Positions 32,201 to 41,695 of a stretch of DNA of 61,520 nucleotides are shown here, in pieces (positions within the stretch are counted from its first letter, which is position 1; the number at the start of each line of letters is the position of its first letter). The position numbers and the translations under genes are program-made. The DNA comes from Campylobacter portucalensis (GTDB lineage: Bacteria > Campylobacterota > Campylobacteria > Campylobacterales > Campylobacteraceae). Where the stretch lies: contig NZ_VWSJ01000015.1 in the NCBI RefSeq assembly GCF_009690845.1, positions 1-61,520 on the forward strand, in the 5' to 3' direction. Below the pieces are notes generated by a model. It saw only the letters and a program-made list of their open reading frames with translations, was not told the origin of the DNA and did not search any database.

Positions 32201-35200
32201 GATGACTTAAAAATAGTCTATAAAGCAAACGGATCAAAAGATAACATACAAACGGTCAAACTAATGGATGGCTTGGACTTCAAGAAAGATGAAAATGACA
32301 ATATTCAAGTCGTTGTCGATAAAAATGGTTCAATCCAACATAGCCTTGCTAATAATCTTAAAAATATAGATAGCATTAAAAGTAGCAAAGATGATACTGG
32401 AGCGAAAATTTCTTTCGCATCCAATAGTCAAGATACCAATGCTACTAAAGATAAAATAGAATTTACGATAGGAACAAAAACAGCTAATCAAACACAAGGT
32501 CAAGATGGTATTACAGTAACTTCTACAACATTTAGCTTTAGCGAAAAAGGGTTAGATTTAGGAAGTAAAAAAATAGTAAATTTAGCAGATGGTAACATTA
32601 CTAATAGTTCAAAAGAAGCTGTAACAGGTAAACAACTATTGGATTTAGCAACTAAATTAGGAATAAATGTTAATGATAATAATAAAACTGAGTTTAAAGA
32701 ACTTACATTCAATACATTAGCATTAAAAGAAGTAAATGGAAGTAATGAAACAGTCCCTGCAAGTATAATCAATTCATTAGAAAAAGTAGTTAGCAAATTA
32801 AATTCAGGTTTAAGTTATAAAGCAGATGTTAATACTAGCAATAAAGCAATGAATAACTACAAACCTCAATATTTAGGAAGTAAACTTGATATAGTTAAAG
32901 CTACAAGTGATATAAAAGTTGGAAATAATGGAACAGAAGAAACTTATGTAGGAAATAATTTAATTACTAAATACACTAATACTAATGGAAATGGTAAATT
33001 TGAAATAGGTCTTAAAGAAAAACCAGACTTTAAAGAAATTAGCATAAAAGATAATAATAAAACTTATGCAGTATTAGGTGGAAATAATACAAATGGTGGA
33101 AGTTTAATACTTAAAAATAAAGATGGATCTAATGAGAGTATCTCTATAAAAGCAGGAGAAAAACCAACTATTGCATTTAAAACAAATAATGAAGCTAACC
33201 AAACTAAAGGCATAGGAGTAATTACTGGGCTTGCTGATATTACTGAATATTCTACCGGTGATACTGCAGTAAATAAAAAATATGTAGATGATAAATTAGA
33301 AAGTAAATCGGCAAAATTACAAGTTGCTGGTAATGTAGGAAAATCTTTTGAAGTTTTTGATGGCAATAATACACTTTTAACCATTAAAGGCAAGGAACTT
33401 ATGGTTAAATATTCCTTAGATGAGACAAAAAATAAATCACAAAAGAAGACAAAACATCAAAACATTACTGCTACTACACAACCTGATGATAAAACTTTAG
33501 AGCTTTCACTCAATGAGCATTTAAAAGATATGAAGTCAATTACTGGCGGAGAAATCGGAGCGGGCAACGGTAAAAAAATCGCCTCTAGTATTGAATTTAA
33601 CAAAAAAGGTGTAAATGGCACAAAAGCAAATACTAATGTGGTGATTAAATCTAATGGTGCAGATTTTGTATTTGACAGAACCGGCTTAACCTTAAGTGGT
33701 AAACAGATTAAAGGTATTACAAGCGGTTTAGGTATTAATAGCATCAGTGAAGCTAGTAAAAAAACTAATCTACAAACCATTGCAAATGTCCTTTCTGGAA
33801 ATCCTGATAGCAACAATAGCAACAATAAAATAGCTCAAAACGCCGTAAATGTCCAAGACTTATCTACGATTGCCAAAGCTATTATTGATAAAGGGCTGAC
33901 ATTTAAAGGCACTGAATTAACAAAGCCACAAGGCGGGCAACAAACACAACAGCAAGCGACATTCTCGTTAGGTAGTATTATAGAAATAGATAGCTCTGAA
34001 AGTAAAAATGGAAAATCAAAAGACTCAAGTGGTAGTGAACTAGATAAAAAAGATAAAGACATAAAAGTATCAATAGCTTCAAACAATAATACCAACAAAA
34101 TAACATTATCATTAAATAAATCTGAAGCATTATCTTTAGAAGATGAAAGAGTTATTACATCTAAAGCAGTAAAAACGGCTATTGATGCTATGCAAAATGA
34201 AATTAATGATAAAATTTCAAAAACAGATGCAAATAATCCATTTAAAACAACCTACAAAGATGAAAATGGTAAAGAGCTAGAAAAACACGGAGATAAATTC
34301 TATAAGAAAGAAGATATACCAGACGGTGTAAAATATGATAAAAACAAGCAAAAATTTGTAAAAACAGATGGGAATGAAACAGATAAACAACCTACTGCTT
34401 TAAATGAAGATGAAGCAGAAAAAGTTCAAGAAATAATCAATCTAAAAGGAAATCCTAAGAAAATCGCCAATGTTGATTCCGGTTTAGGGCTTAAAAAATA
34501 TAAAGAGTTAAATCCTCAAGACTCAGATGAAGAAGCTAAGAAAAAATATAAACAATCTAAAAAAGACGCTATTGATAAGTTGTTAGGAAATAACGCTAAT
34601 GAAGATAACATAAAAGATAGTGATCCAATGTTAAATAATGTTGCCACTATAAGAGATCTTCAAGCTTTAGGGCAAGCTGGAATGGATTTTATGGGAAATA
34701 ATGAAACAAAAAAAGTTCATAGAAATCTTGGACAAAAACTAGCGATTAAAGGTGATCAAAATACGACTCAATCTAAATTTGAATCTGCAAAAGATAATAT
34801 TAATGTAGCTGTTGAAAGTGAAGCATTAGTAGTGCAACTTTCTAAAAATTTAAAAAATCTAACATCAGCAGAATTTAAAGCCGAGGATATAACTAGTCCA
34901 AAAACCAAAACAACTATTAACTCGACAGGAACAACAATAGTTGGATTAGGCGATAATGAAAAAGAAAATGGTAAAAAAGCAAAATACACGCTTAATGGCA
35001 CAAAGGTTACAGATAACACAAATACTTTCGAAACAAATGCAACAGGAATTAGTTTAAAACAAAAAACAAACTCTTCTAATGAAGAAGAAGTTTTTGCTAT
35101 TACAAATAATTCTGGGAAAGTTACTATAGACTTTAAACAAAAAAAAGATGGAAATTTTACTGGTAAAATAACAGGGCTTGCTGATATTGATAAAAATTCT

Positions 35201-36805
35201 ACTGGTGATACTGCAGTAAATAAAAAATACGTGGATACAAAATTTGGTGAGCTTGATAGCAAATTAACTTCAACAAATTCAAATAGACCATTTGATTATT
35301 ATTTAGACGATGTTAAAGTCATCAAAGGTGAAGATGGTAAATTCTATAAAAAAGGAGGAACTAAAGTCCTATCTGACGAAGAAGCGAAAAAAGTTATTAT
35401 CAAAGCTGAACCAACTTCTAAACCTATGAATATAAGCAACGTAGCAAGTGGGTTAGGTATTTCAGAAATATTAGAAAGCGAAAAGCAATTACTCAATGAT
35501 GCAATTAATGAGAAAAAAGAGGCATTAAAAAAACAAGATGAAGCTGTACAAAACGCCAAAGATCAAGTAGGCAAGGAACAACAAACATTAATGACAGCAA
35601 AAAATGAGCTTTCCAAGATGGCAACTGAACGTCCTTCATTATTGATGAAAAAAGCTGAAATCGAACAACAGATTAAAACATTAGATGAGAATGATCCACA
35701 AAAAGCGACCATGCAATCAGCTCTTGATGATATAGAAAAAGAGCTTAAACAAAACGATCAAAAAATGACTGAAGCGACAAAAGTTGTGAGTGAGGCTTCT
35801 GATGCACTTGATAAAGCCAAAATAGCTTTAGCAGACAATGTGTTAAAAGCCCATGAAGCACAGCAAGCATTAACAACTGCCCAAGAGATCTTGCGAAATA
35901 AAGAAAATGGCGTGGATAAGATACAAGCCTTAGTTTCTGATGAATCAGATATTAAAGAGGCTAATGTAGTTACTGTCAAAGATTTAAAAGCTGTTGCTAA
36001 AGCAGGGCTAAATTTTGAGGGCAATGACGCCAAACGTGTACATAAAAATCTATCAGAAACTCTAGCAATCAAAGGTGAAGAAGATACTAGTAGTATTAAA
36101 TTTAATAGCGATACAACAGCTACTGGCAATATCAAAGTAGAAATGTCAAAAGATGGCAAGGGCTTAGATATAAAACTATCTGATAAGTTAAAAAATATGG
36201 CTTCATTTGAAACTAAAGAAATCAATGGCACAAAATCGGTATTAAATAGCAATGGCTTACAAGCTACTAGCAAAGATAACGAAACTATTGTTACTGCAAA
36301 AGGAACTGAGATTAAAAGCAAAGATGGTAAGTCAGCAAAATATAATATCGACGGTATCGAACTAAAAGGTAAAAATGGTGAGCCTTCATTAATGGCAACC
36401 AATTCAGGGTTGATAATATCTGGTAATAACGGCAATATAATACTTGATGGAACAAAGGGTCAAATTTTAATTCCAGATATTGATAATCCAAAGAACTATG
36501 CTCAAGTTGTTAATAAAAACTATGTAGATAGTAGAGTAGGAGCTGTTGTTAATCACTTAGACAATGTAAATAAAAACCTACAAGCAGGCATTGCAGGTGC
36601 AAATGCAGCAGCAACATTGCCTATGTCTTCAATACCAGGTAGATCGGTTATGGCTATATCTGCTGGAACTTATAAAGGAAAAAGTGCAGTGGCGTTAGGA
36701 TTTTCTAGTGTAAGCGATAATGGCAAAGTATTATTTAAAATACAAGGCAATAGTAACTCTGTTGGCGATTTTGCTGGCGGTATAGGTGTTGGCTGGACTT
36801 GGTAG
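26211..36805 (+). CDS. Giant trimeric autotransporter adhesin (YadA family), phase OFF
   Basis: The ATG at 26211 opens an extended signal peptide region (MNKSFKIKYNIKTSQVKAVP) typical of type V secretion. A run of 11 G (26306-26316) then shifts the frame and translation stops at 26352-26354. With 9 or 12 G it would read on as about 3,530 residues: a hydrophobic signal core, a head of 14-residue SIAIG repeats, seven neck motifs of the NVAPG/DAVN or TAVNKKYVD type (near 28321, 29360, 30336, 32135, 32570, 33225 and 35173), long stalks, a charged coiled-coil block (35485-35930), and a C-terminal YadA anchor (36600-36805) ending GVGWTW. It should form an outer-membrane trimer that binds host matrix or cells. 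It stands alone between pycB and an unrelated operon. Parts differ in codon use, suggesting a mosaic. Phase variation is inferred from the tract; an assembly error in the tract would be the alternative. Confidence 0.93.
26306..26316 (+). repeat. Poly-G tract (G11), contingency switch of the adhesin
   Basis: Eleven consecutive G. The ATG at 26211 and the long reading frame are joined only when the count is a multiple of three (9 or 12). Counts of 10 or 11 end within about 50 bases. The run encodes glycines between the extended and classical parts of the signal peptide. Confidence 0.85.
27372..27439 (+). repeat. 42-base tandem repeat in the adhesin head
   Basis: A 26-base sequence beginning GGGATTATTCAACAGC occurs at 27372-27397 and again at 27414-27439. 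The 42-base offset equals the 14-residue period of YadA-type head repeats and supports the fold assignment. Confidence 0.8.
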
Positions 36806-36840
36806 GATAGAGAGTAAATTTACTGCTTTATTCGTTTATA

Positions 36841-36868
36841 AATCACTCGCTTATATAAGCGAGTGATT
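36841..36868. terminator. Perfect 28-base palindrome, likely adhesin terminator
   Basis: A 14-base arm beginning AATCACTCGC is followed directly by its exact reverse complement, 36 bases after the adhesin stop. The stem is strong, but only a short T-rich run follows (CCTCATT). Termination is the simplest role; a protein-binding operator is the alternative. Confidence 0.6.
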
Positions 36869-37099
36869 CCTCATTAAATTTAAATAATTCCATAACACTA
36901 GACCACTTTTGTTTTAGTTTAGCTCGTTTTGTTATATTTTAGCAACTAAATCTTCAACTACTATTAAATTTATGTTGCAAATCTTTTTTATAGTTTCTCC
37001 ATAAAATTTGTTTAACTTTATGTGTTTTATAAAATTTGAACCAAGTTTTAGTTTTTAACTCGCCTTGATTATTTTTGTAGTTTTTTAAAAAAGACAAAG

Positions 37100-37127
37100 C
37101 CAACTTTGCTTATAAATTTAAAGTTGG
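37100..37127 (-). terminator. Putative terminator of the NosL/ABC operon
   Basis: CCAACTTT and AAAGTTGG pair around a 12-base loop. Read on the minus strand the stem is followed by a T-rich run (CTTTGTCTTTTTT). It lies about 110 bases after the last gene of the operon. Confidence 0.5.
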
Positions 37128-37237
37128 TGCTATTAAAATAATTTCATCAATCTTTAAATTAATATACATTTTGTTATAAAAACAAAGAGTTTTTGCCTAC
37201 GTGATAAATTATTTTACTTTAACATAAAAACGCAATT

Positions 37238-38197
37238 TTACAACCATACTCCGTTTTTAAAATAGTAAAATAACGGATAATAGCTAAAAATTAGCGTTAA
37301 AATTGTAGTTGAAAACATTGAAATTTTATATAAAATTTCACTAGCTTTTAAGTTTAAAAGCTCCAAAATAAAAACAAAAAATCCAGGCAAACTCCCAAGA
37401 AATATAAAAATATAAATCAAATATCCCACAAAATAATACTCAACGCCAACCATACAAAATGGGCACATATGCGTTGGTAACTCATAAATATAAGGCGAAA
37501 AAAATCTTATCAAAGCATATATACTAGATAATAAAAATCCTAAAGAAAAAATAGCCATCAAGGTATCTATTTTAAAATAAGCAGATATAAAATTTAAGAT
37601 ATAAATTATAAAAAATACAACAACTATAAAAGTCTTATCTTGCCAAAACATCATCTTATCCAAAGAGGATGATTTAAAAATCTCACTACAACAAAGCACA
37701 GGTTTTAAAAGAGAAATTCCACTAAAATGAAAAATTTCTAAAACAAATTCCAAAACTAAAAGAAAAAATATTGGTATAAAAAATTTAAATTTCAACTTTA
37801 AAAATTTAGAGTTTTTAGTTTTAAAATCTTCAAAATTTACAAGCAACCAACCACTTATAAAAAAAATATTTATAATCTTAAATGCAAAAAGATAAAATCC
37901 AAACTCAGTAGCATCCACGATACCTGCAGCACACATCGCCCCTGGAACTAAAAAAGAAACCGCAGACATCGTCCAAATAAAATATAAAAAAAGAGGTATT
38001 TTAACGCACATTATAAAAGTAATAATAGTAGAGATTAAATACCCACTTTTTGCTAAATGAAATTGGTATGAGTTTGATAAATTTTCATCATAATTTCTTA
38101 AAATTTTAATAGAAAAAACAAAGGCTACAAAAGCAAAAAAAACAATAACCCCCTCAACTATCAAAAGAGTAATTACAAGCGGTGAAAACATAAGCAT
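37238..38197 (-). CDS. Polytopic membrane protein with a CPFC motif
   Basis: 319 residues with about eight hydrophobic segments. Cysteines are notable for a membrane protein: MCAAG near residue 92, VLCCSE near 168, and the THMCPFCMVG segment near 245. The last has the Cys-x-x-Cys spacing of thiol redox or metal sites and follows a His-Met pair. I do not recognise a named family. It is the last gene of a tight operon with a NosL-like protein and an ABC transporter (2 bases after the ATPase gene), so a role in metal or thiol trafficking at the membrane is a reasonable inference only. Confidence 0.75.
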   Translation of the reverse strand: MLMFSPLVITLLIVEGVIVFFAFVAFVFSIKILRNYDENLSNSYQFHLAKSGYLISTIITFIMCVKIPLFLYFIWTMSAVSFLVPGAMCAAGIVDATEFGFYLFAFKIINIFFISGWLLVNFEDFKTKNSKFLKLKFKFFIPIFFLLVLEFVLEIFHFSGISLLKPVLCCSEIFKSSSLDKMMFWQDKTFIVVVFFIIYILNFISAYFKIDTLMAIFSLGFLLSSIYALIRFFSPYIYELPTHMCPFCMVGVEYYFVGYLIYIFIFLGSLPGFFVFILELLNLKASEILYKISMFSTTILTLIFSYYPLFYYFKNGVWL

Positions 38198-38199
38198 AT

Positions 38200-38844
38200 C
38201 TAATCCTTTTTCATCTCGTAAAAAGCACTCCCTATTCCACTTTCTAATAAAAGCGGATCATGGGTTGAAATCACTATTGTGATGCCTTTTATGTTGAAAA
38301 AATATTCAATTAATTTTTCGCTTAAATATCTATCCAAATTTGCACTTGGCTCATCTGCTAAAATTATGCTAGGATTGTTAATTAAAGCCCTGATTATAGC
38401 TACTCTTTGTTGCTCGCCGCCAGAAAGATTTTTCGTTAATTCATATTTTTTTGAAAATATATTAAATTTATCCAAAAGCTCAAAAGCAAATGCTTTTTTA
38501 TCTAATTTATCAGGTAAAGTTGGAATTATGATATTATCAAAAACGCTAAGAGTTGGTATGAGATTAAAATTTTGAAAAATCATACCTATTTTTTCACGCC
38601 TAAATTTAGAAGCAAATTTAATAGATAATTTTGATATATTTTCTCCATCCATAAAAATTTCGCCCTCACTAGGCTTCAAAAGCCCTGCCATAATATTTAA
38701 AAGAGTGCTTTTGCCACTTCCACTAACGCCCTTTAAGAAAAAAATTTCACCCTTTTTTACGCTAAAATTTACATTTTTTAATGCACAAAATTCATTATTT
38801 TTATTTTCATTAAAAATTTTAGATATATTTTTTACTTCTATCAT
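38200..38844 (-). CDS. ABC transporter ATP-binding protein (LolD/MacB type)
   Basis: 214-residue ATPase. Walker A is GVSGSGKSTLLN, the Q-loop is GMIFQNFNLIPTLS, the signature is LSGGEQQR and Walker B is IILADEPSANLD, with the switch His in ISTHDP. The sequence fits the MacB/LolD/FtsE class that pairs with FtsX-fold permeases, and its gene overlaps the permease gene by four bases. In this class ATP hydrolysis often drives periplasmic or lipoprotein work rather than cytoplasmic solute transport. Confidence 0.88.
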   Translation of the reverse strand: MIEVKNISKIFNENKNNEFCALKNVNFSVKKGEIFFLKGVSGSGKSTLLNIMAGLLKPSEGEIFMDGENISKLSIKFASKFRREKIGMIFQNFNLIPTLSVFDNIIIPTLPDKLDKKAFAFELLDKFNIFSKKYELTKNLSGGEQQRVAIIRALINNPSIILADEPSANLDRYLSEKLIEYFFNIKGITIVISTHDPLLLESGIGSAFYEMKKD

Positions 38845-39995
38845 TTTAAATTCTCATCATCTATAGCTATTTTCCAAGCTGGAATTATACAAACAGCCAC
38901 ATAAAGAGGTATTGTAGAGAAAAATACCATTGAAAGCCCCTTAAAATCAAACACAAAAGAAAGTATAAAGGGGTGTTTTAAAGAATCAAAACCTACAAAT
39001 ATATTTTTTAAAAATGGTGCATTTAAAAAATATACAAAAAATATAGATAAAACTAAAGCTATTAAAAAAGCACTAATACTCATAATTAAAGCCTCAATCA
39101 CTTTATAAAAAATTATATCTGAAATATCCCATCCTACGGCTTTTAGTATCCATATTTCGCGTCTTTCTTCGCTTGCTAAACCACTTGCTTTATCGTATAA
39201 AATGACACTAAAAGTTAAAAAAATAATTATAAAAAATAGCAAAAACCAACCACTTTTATAATCATATAAAAGCATATAGTTTTTTAAAATTTCATCTTTG
39301 GTTGCTGCTTTTAATGTCTTTTTTGTATTGATTTTATTTGCTACAAATTTAGACTCATTAGGATTAGAAAGCCTGATAACAACATCTCTAAAATAAGGCT
39401 TTTTTATCCCCAAAATAGCCCTTGCGCTATCCATATCCATTAAAATTATATCATTATTTTCAAGGCTATGTTTTAAATTTAGCTTGCCAACTGGTTTTAG
39501 TCTTAGCATTTTATCATCTGGAGTAAAAAACACAACGCTATTATAAATTTCTAAATCATCTTTAAGCATTTTTAAAACCGCATCTGAAGCCATAAAACTA
39601 AGCTTTTCATCTCCAAAATTTAAAGCTAAATTTTCTATTTCTTTTTGATAATAATTGCCAAAACTTTCAACCCCAATTATGGTTACATATACTCCCTTTA
39701 GATCAAAAAAATACTGCCCCCAAATTCTGCCTTCTATGCTAGAAATAACTGGATCACTCCAAAATTCATCAAGCTCTTTTTCATCAATTAAAACAGATCT
39801 TTCATTTATTTTTTTTTGAACTAAAATATCAGGAAATTCTTTTGAAATCTCCAAATATTGGCTCTTTAAAGAGCTAACTATAAACATCATAGAGCTTAAT
39901 AAAAAAACAATAACGCCAAAAATAACAGTAATAAAAAAATTTTTACTTCCATGCCTAAAAATAGAAGCCAAAGCATAATCAAAAATATTTTTCAC
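38841..39995 (-). CDS. ABC transporter permease, FtsX/MacB fold
   Basis: 384 residues: an N-terminal membrane segment (about 18-42), a periplasmic domain of about 210 residues, then three segments near 255-275, 300-328 and 350-374. The cytoplasmic loop contains the EERREIWILKAVGW motif typical of FtsX-fold permeases contacting the ATPase. It overlaps the ATPase gene and the upstream small gene by four bases each. The substrate is unknown. Similar ABC pairs accompany NosL-like or iron/thiol redox proteins in epsilonproteobacteria. Confidence 0.85.
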   Translation of the reverse strand: MKNIFDYALASIFRHGSKNFFITVIFGVIVFLLSSMMFIVSSLKSQYLEISKEFPDILVQKKINERSVLIDEKELDEFWSDPVISSIEGRIWGQYFFDLKGVYVTIIGVESFGNYYQKEIENLALNFGDEKLSFMASDAVLKMLKDDLEIYNSVVFFTPDDKMLRLKPVGKLNLKHSLENNDIILMDMDSARAILGIKKPYFRDVVIRLSNPNESKFVANKINTKKTLKAATKDEILKNYMLLYDYKSGWFLLFFIIIFLTFSVILYDKASGLASEERREIWILKAVGWDISDIIFYKVIEALIMSISAFLIALVLSIFFVYFLNAPFLKNIFVGFDSLKHPFILSFVFDFKGLSMVFFSTIPLYVAVCIIPAWKIAIDDENLK

Positions 39996-40285
39996 CTATT
40001 TTTCAACCTTTTTTGATAGCCTAAATTTATAAAACTACCTTTTTCATCCTCTCTAAAACCTGGATGAGTATTATAAATTTCATCGCCAAAATAACTAAAA
40101 AAATGCCTAAAATATGGCTCATTCGGATAAAAACTAAAGTTTATTATATTAAATCTTCTTACAAATTCCAACCTCTGTTCTTTACTATCTTCCACTCTAC
40201 ACAAAACACAAATTTCAAATATCAAAAAAGATAAAATAGCTGTTATAAAAAGATAAAATTTATTTCTTCTGTTTAAATTTAACAC
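39992..40285 (-). CDS. Small membrane-anchored protein in NosL/ABC operon
   Basis: 97 residues: one N-terminal membrane segment (about 9-29) with two Cys at its outer end (EICVLCRVE), followed by a soluble, probably periplasmic, aromatic-rich part. It resembles no family I can name. Its gene overlaps the NosL-like gene by seven bases and the permease gene by four, so it is surely part of the operon. The Cys-Val-Leu-Cys arrangement gives it a possible metal or thiol site. Confidence 0.7.
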   Translation of the reverse strand: MLNLNRRNKFYLFITAILSFLIFEICVLCRVEDSKEQRLEFVRRFNIINFSFYPNEPYFRHFFSYFGDEIYNTHPGFREDEKGSFINLGYQKRLKNR

Positions 40286-41313
40286 TCTTTTGATTCCAAT
40301 CTACATAATACGCTTTTTGAAATTTCACTAAATTTATAAATTTTTAGACCCTTGTGCTCTAGCTTAAATATATTTGCATCTTTTAAATTTTCAAAAGGTA
40401 TTAACTCATTTCCCATCGGTCCAAAAACATCACTCCCAAAAACATAAAAAGCATTTCTAGCGTCTATTTTATTTTGCGAATAATAATCGCTAACAAAAAT
40501 TTCTATATTTTTATTTAAATTTTCATCTAAATTTTCATACAAAAATTTCATCATATCTTTCACGCCATCAAAAAAATACTCTCTATTTTCTAGTTTTAAA
40601 TACGTAGCCCATCTTGGATATTTATACACAAACATACCACAAATTGGACACTTTGCACTACTTGGTACAACTATTTTGCTATCTGTTTTTGATGAGTAGT
40701 TCCATAAGAAATTTGTAACATAGTCTGCTTTTTTATCATCTATATTTTTACATTTTTTAAAGATATCTGATTTTAATTCATTTATAAATCTATAATCTTT
40801 TTTTGATATTTCTTGACATAAATTTTTATAGATTTTTTCGCCTATTTTATAATTTCTTTTTATATTTTTAAAATGATTTAGCTCTGTATTTTTTTTAACT
40901 CTTAAAAATCCCACTTCATACGCTAAATCAAAATCCACAACCCTAGCCTTATATTTAAAAGCAAAATTTTTAGCATCATTTTCATTTTTAAATGCAAATT
41001 CTCCATCCATTCCGACAACAAAAAAAGCATTTTTTGCCTTAATCATCTCACCGCTAAAATAATCAAAAACACTAGCACTACTCAAAACAACATCTTCTAT
41101 CATAGAATCCATCGCCATTTCACCAATTGAACAATACTGCATAATTGTGCCATCTTCTAAATTTATAATTACTGAAGTTTTGTAAAAATCTTTTAAATTT
41201 TTAGCACTATAAGAGCAAAAAAATTTCTTGTCTCCATTTTGAGCCAAAAAAGGCTCTCTAGCAAATAAATTTATCGCAAATATAATAAAAGCAATAAAAA
41301 AATTAATTCTCAT
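40279..41313 (-). CDS. Double-domain NosL-like protein
   Basis: 344-residue exported protein with a signal peptide (1-17). Two NosL-like halves are visible. The C-terminal one (from about residue 210) has the metal-binding signature KCPICGMFVYKYPRW and the following YFFDGVKDMMKFL and NAFYVFGSDVFGPMG. The N-terminal half repeats the later pattern (NAFFVVGMDGEFAF) but lacks CxxCGM, keeping single Cys in FFCSYS and QYCSIGEMAMD. NosL binds Cu(I) and helps mature nitrous oxide reductase. No nosZ is in the window, so the link to N2O reduction is untested. It heads a five-gene tail with a small membrane protein, an ABC transporter and a CPFC membrane protein. Confidence 0.82.
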   Translation of the reverse strand: MRINFFIAFIIFAINLFAREPFLAQNGDKKFFCSYSAKNLKDFYKTSVIINLEDGTIMQYCSIGEMAMDSMIEDVVLSSASVFDYFSGEMIKAKNAFFVVGMDGEFAFKNENDAKNFAFKYKARVVDFDLAYEVGFLRVKKNTELNHFKNIKRNYKIGEKIYKNLCQEISKKDYRFINELKSDIFKKCKNIDDKKADYVTNFLWNYSSKTDSKIVVPSSAKCPICGMFVYKYPRWATYLKLENREYFFDGVKDMMKFLYENLDENLNKNIEIFVSDYYSQNKIDARNAFYVFGSDVFGPMGNELIPFENLKDANIFKLEHKGLKIYKFSEISKSVLCRLESKEC

Positions 41314-41321
41314 AAATTTAT

Positions 41322-41693
41322 CTATAATTTTGCAATCAATTCTATCTCGATTAAAGCATCTTTTGGTAATTTTGAAACTTCAATAGTGCTTCTTGCTGGC
41401 TTATGCTCACCAAAAATTTCGCCATAAATTTCATTAACTTCTGCAAAATTATTCATATCTGCTAGAAAAATTGTAGTTTTTACAACATCACTAAATTCCA
41501 AATCAGTCGCCGCCAAAATGGCTTTTAAATTTTTTAAAACCTGATTTGTTTGTGTTTTAATATCTCCGCCTACAAAATTTCCATCCTTATCTAGTGGAAT
41601 TTGGCCCGATACAAATAAAAATCCATTAGCTTTTATACCTTGAGAATATGGTCCAATTGCCGCTGGTGCGTTATGTGTCAATACTGTTTTCAT
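41322..41693 (-). CDS. ridA: RidA family reactive intermediate deaminase
   Basis: 123-residue trimeric enzyme of the YjgF/YER057c/UK114 family that hydrolyses reactive enamine and imine intermediates made by PLP enzymes. The signature is intact: [19 protein letters not shown], the catalytic-Arg segment [13 protein letters not shown] and a terminal VEIELIA-like strand ([11 protein letters not shown]). Two bases separate it from dapE, and the NosL-like gene starts eight bases after it. Confidence 0.92.
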   Translation of the reverse strand: MKTVLTHNAPAAIGPYSQGIKANGFLFVSGQIPLDKDGNFVGGDIKTQTNQVLKNLKAILAATDLEFSDVVKTTIFLADMNNFAEVNEIYGEIFGEHKPARSTIEVSKLPKDALIEIELIAKL

Positions 41694-41695
41694 CT

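Larger units (their letters stand above)
36806..37237. other. 432-base gap after the adhesin
   Basis: Holds a perfect palindrome (36841-36868) and a minus-strand hairpin (37100-37127), described separately. On the minus strand, 37169 to 36954 reads as about 70 codons of Lys-rich, protein-like sequence interrupted by one stop, possibly a decayed gene tail but equally possible by chance in A-rich DNA. Nothing else is recognisable. Confidence 0.5.

Noticed and set aside
29884-36435. Many minus-strand open frames under the adhesin gene
   Set aside because: They follow the repetitive codon pattern of the adhesin, lack ribosome sites and have implausible Ser/Leu/Phe-rich products.
26580-36600. CRISPR-like or satellite repeat array in the adhesin region
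   Set aside because: Repeats are degenerate, in frame, spaced by 14 codons and encode SIAIG-type head motifs; there are no exact repeats with unique spacers.
26348-36805. Adhesin gene starting at TTG 26348
   Set aside because: This start cuts off most of the signal peptide and has no ribosome site, while the ATG at 26211 has a ribosome site and an extended signal peptide, joined through the G tract.
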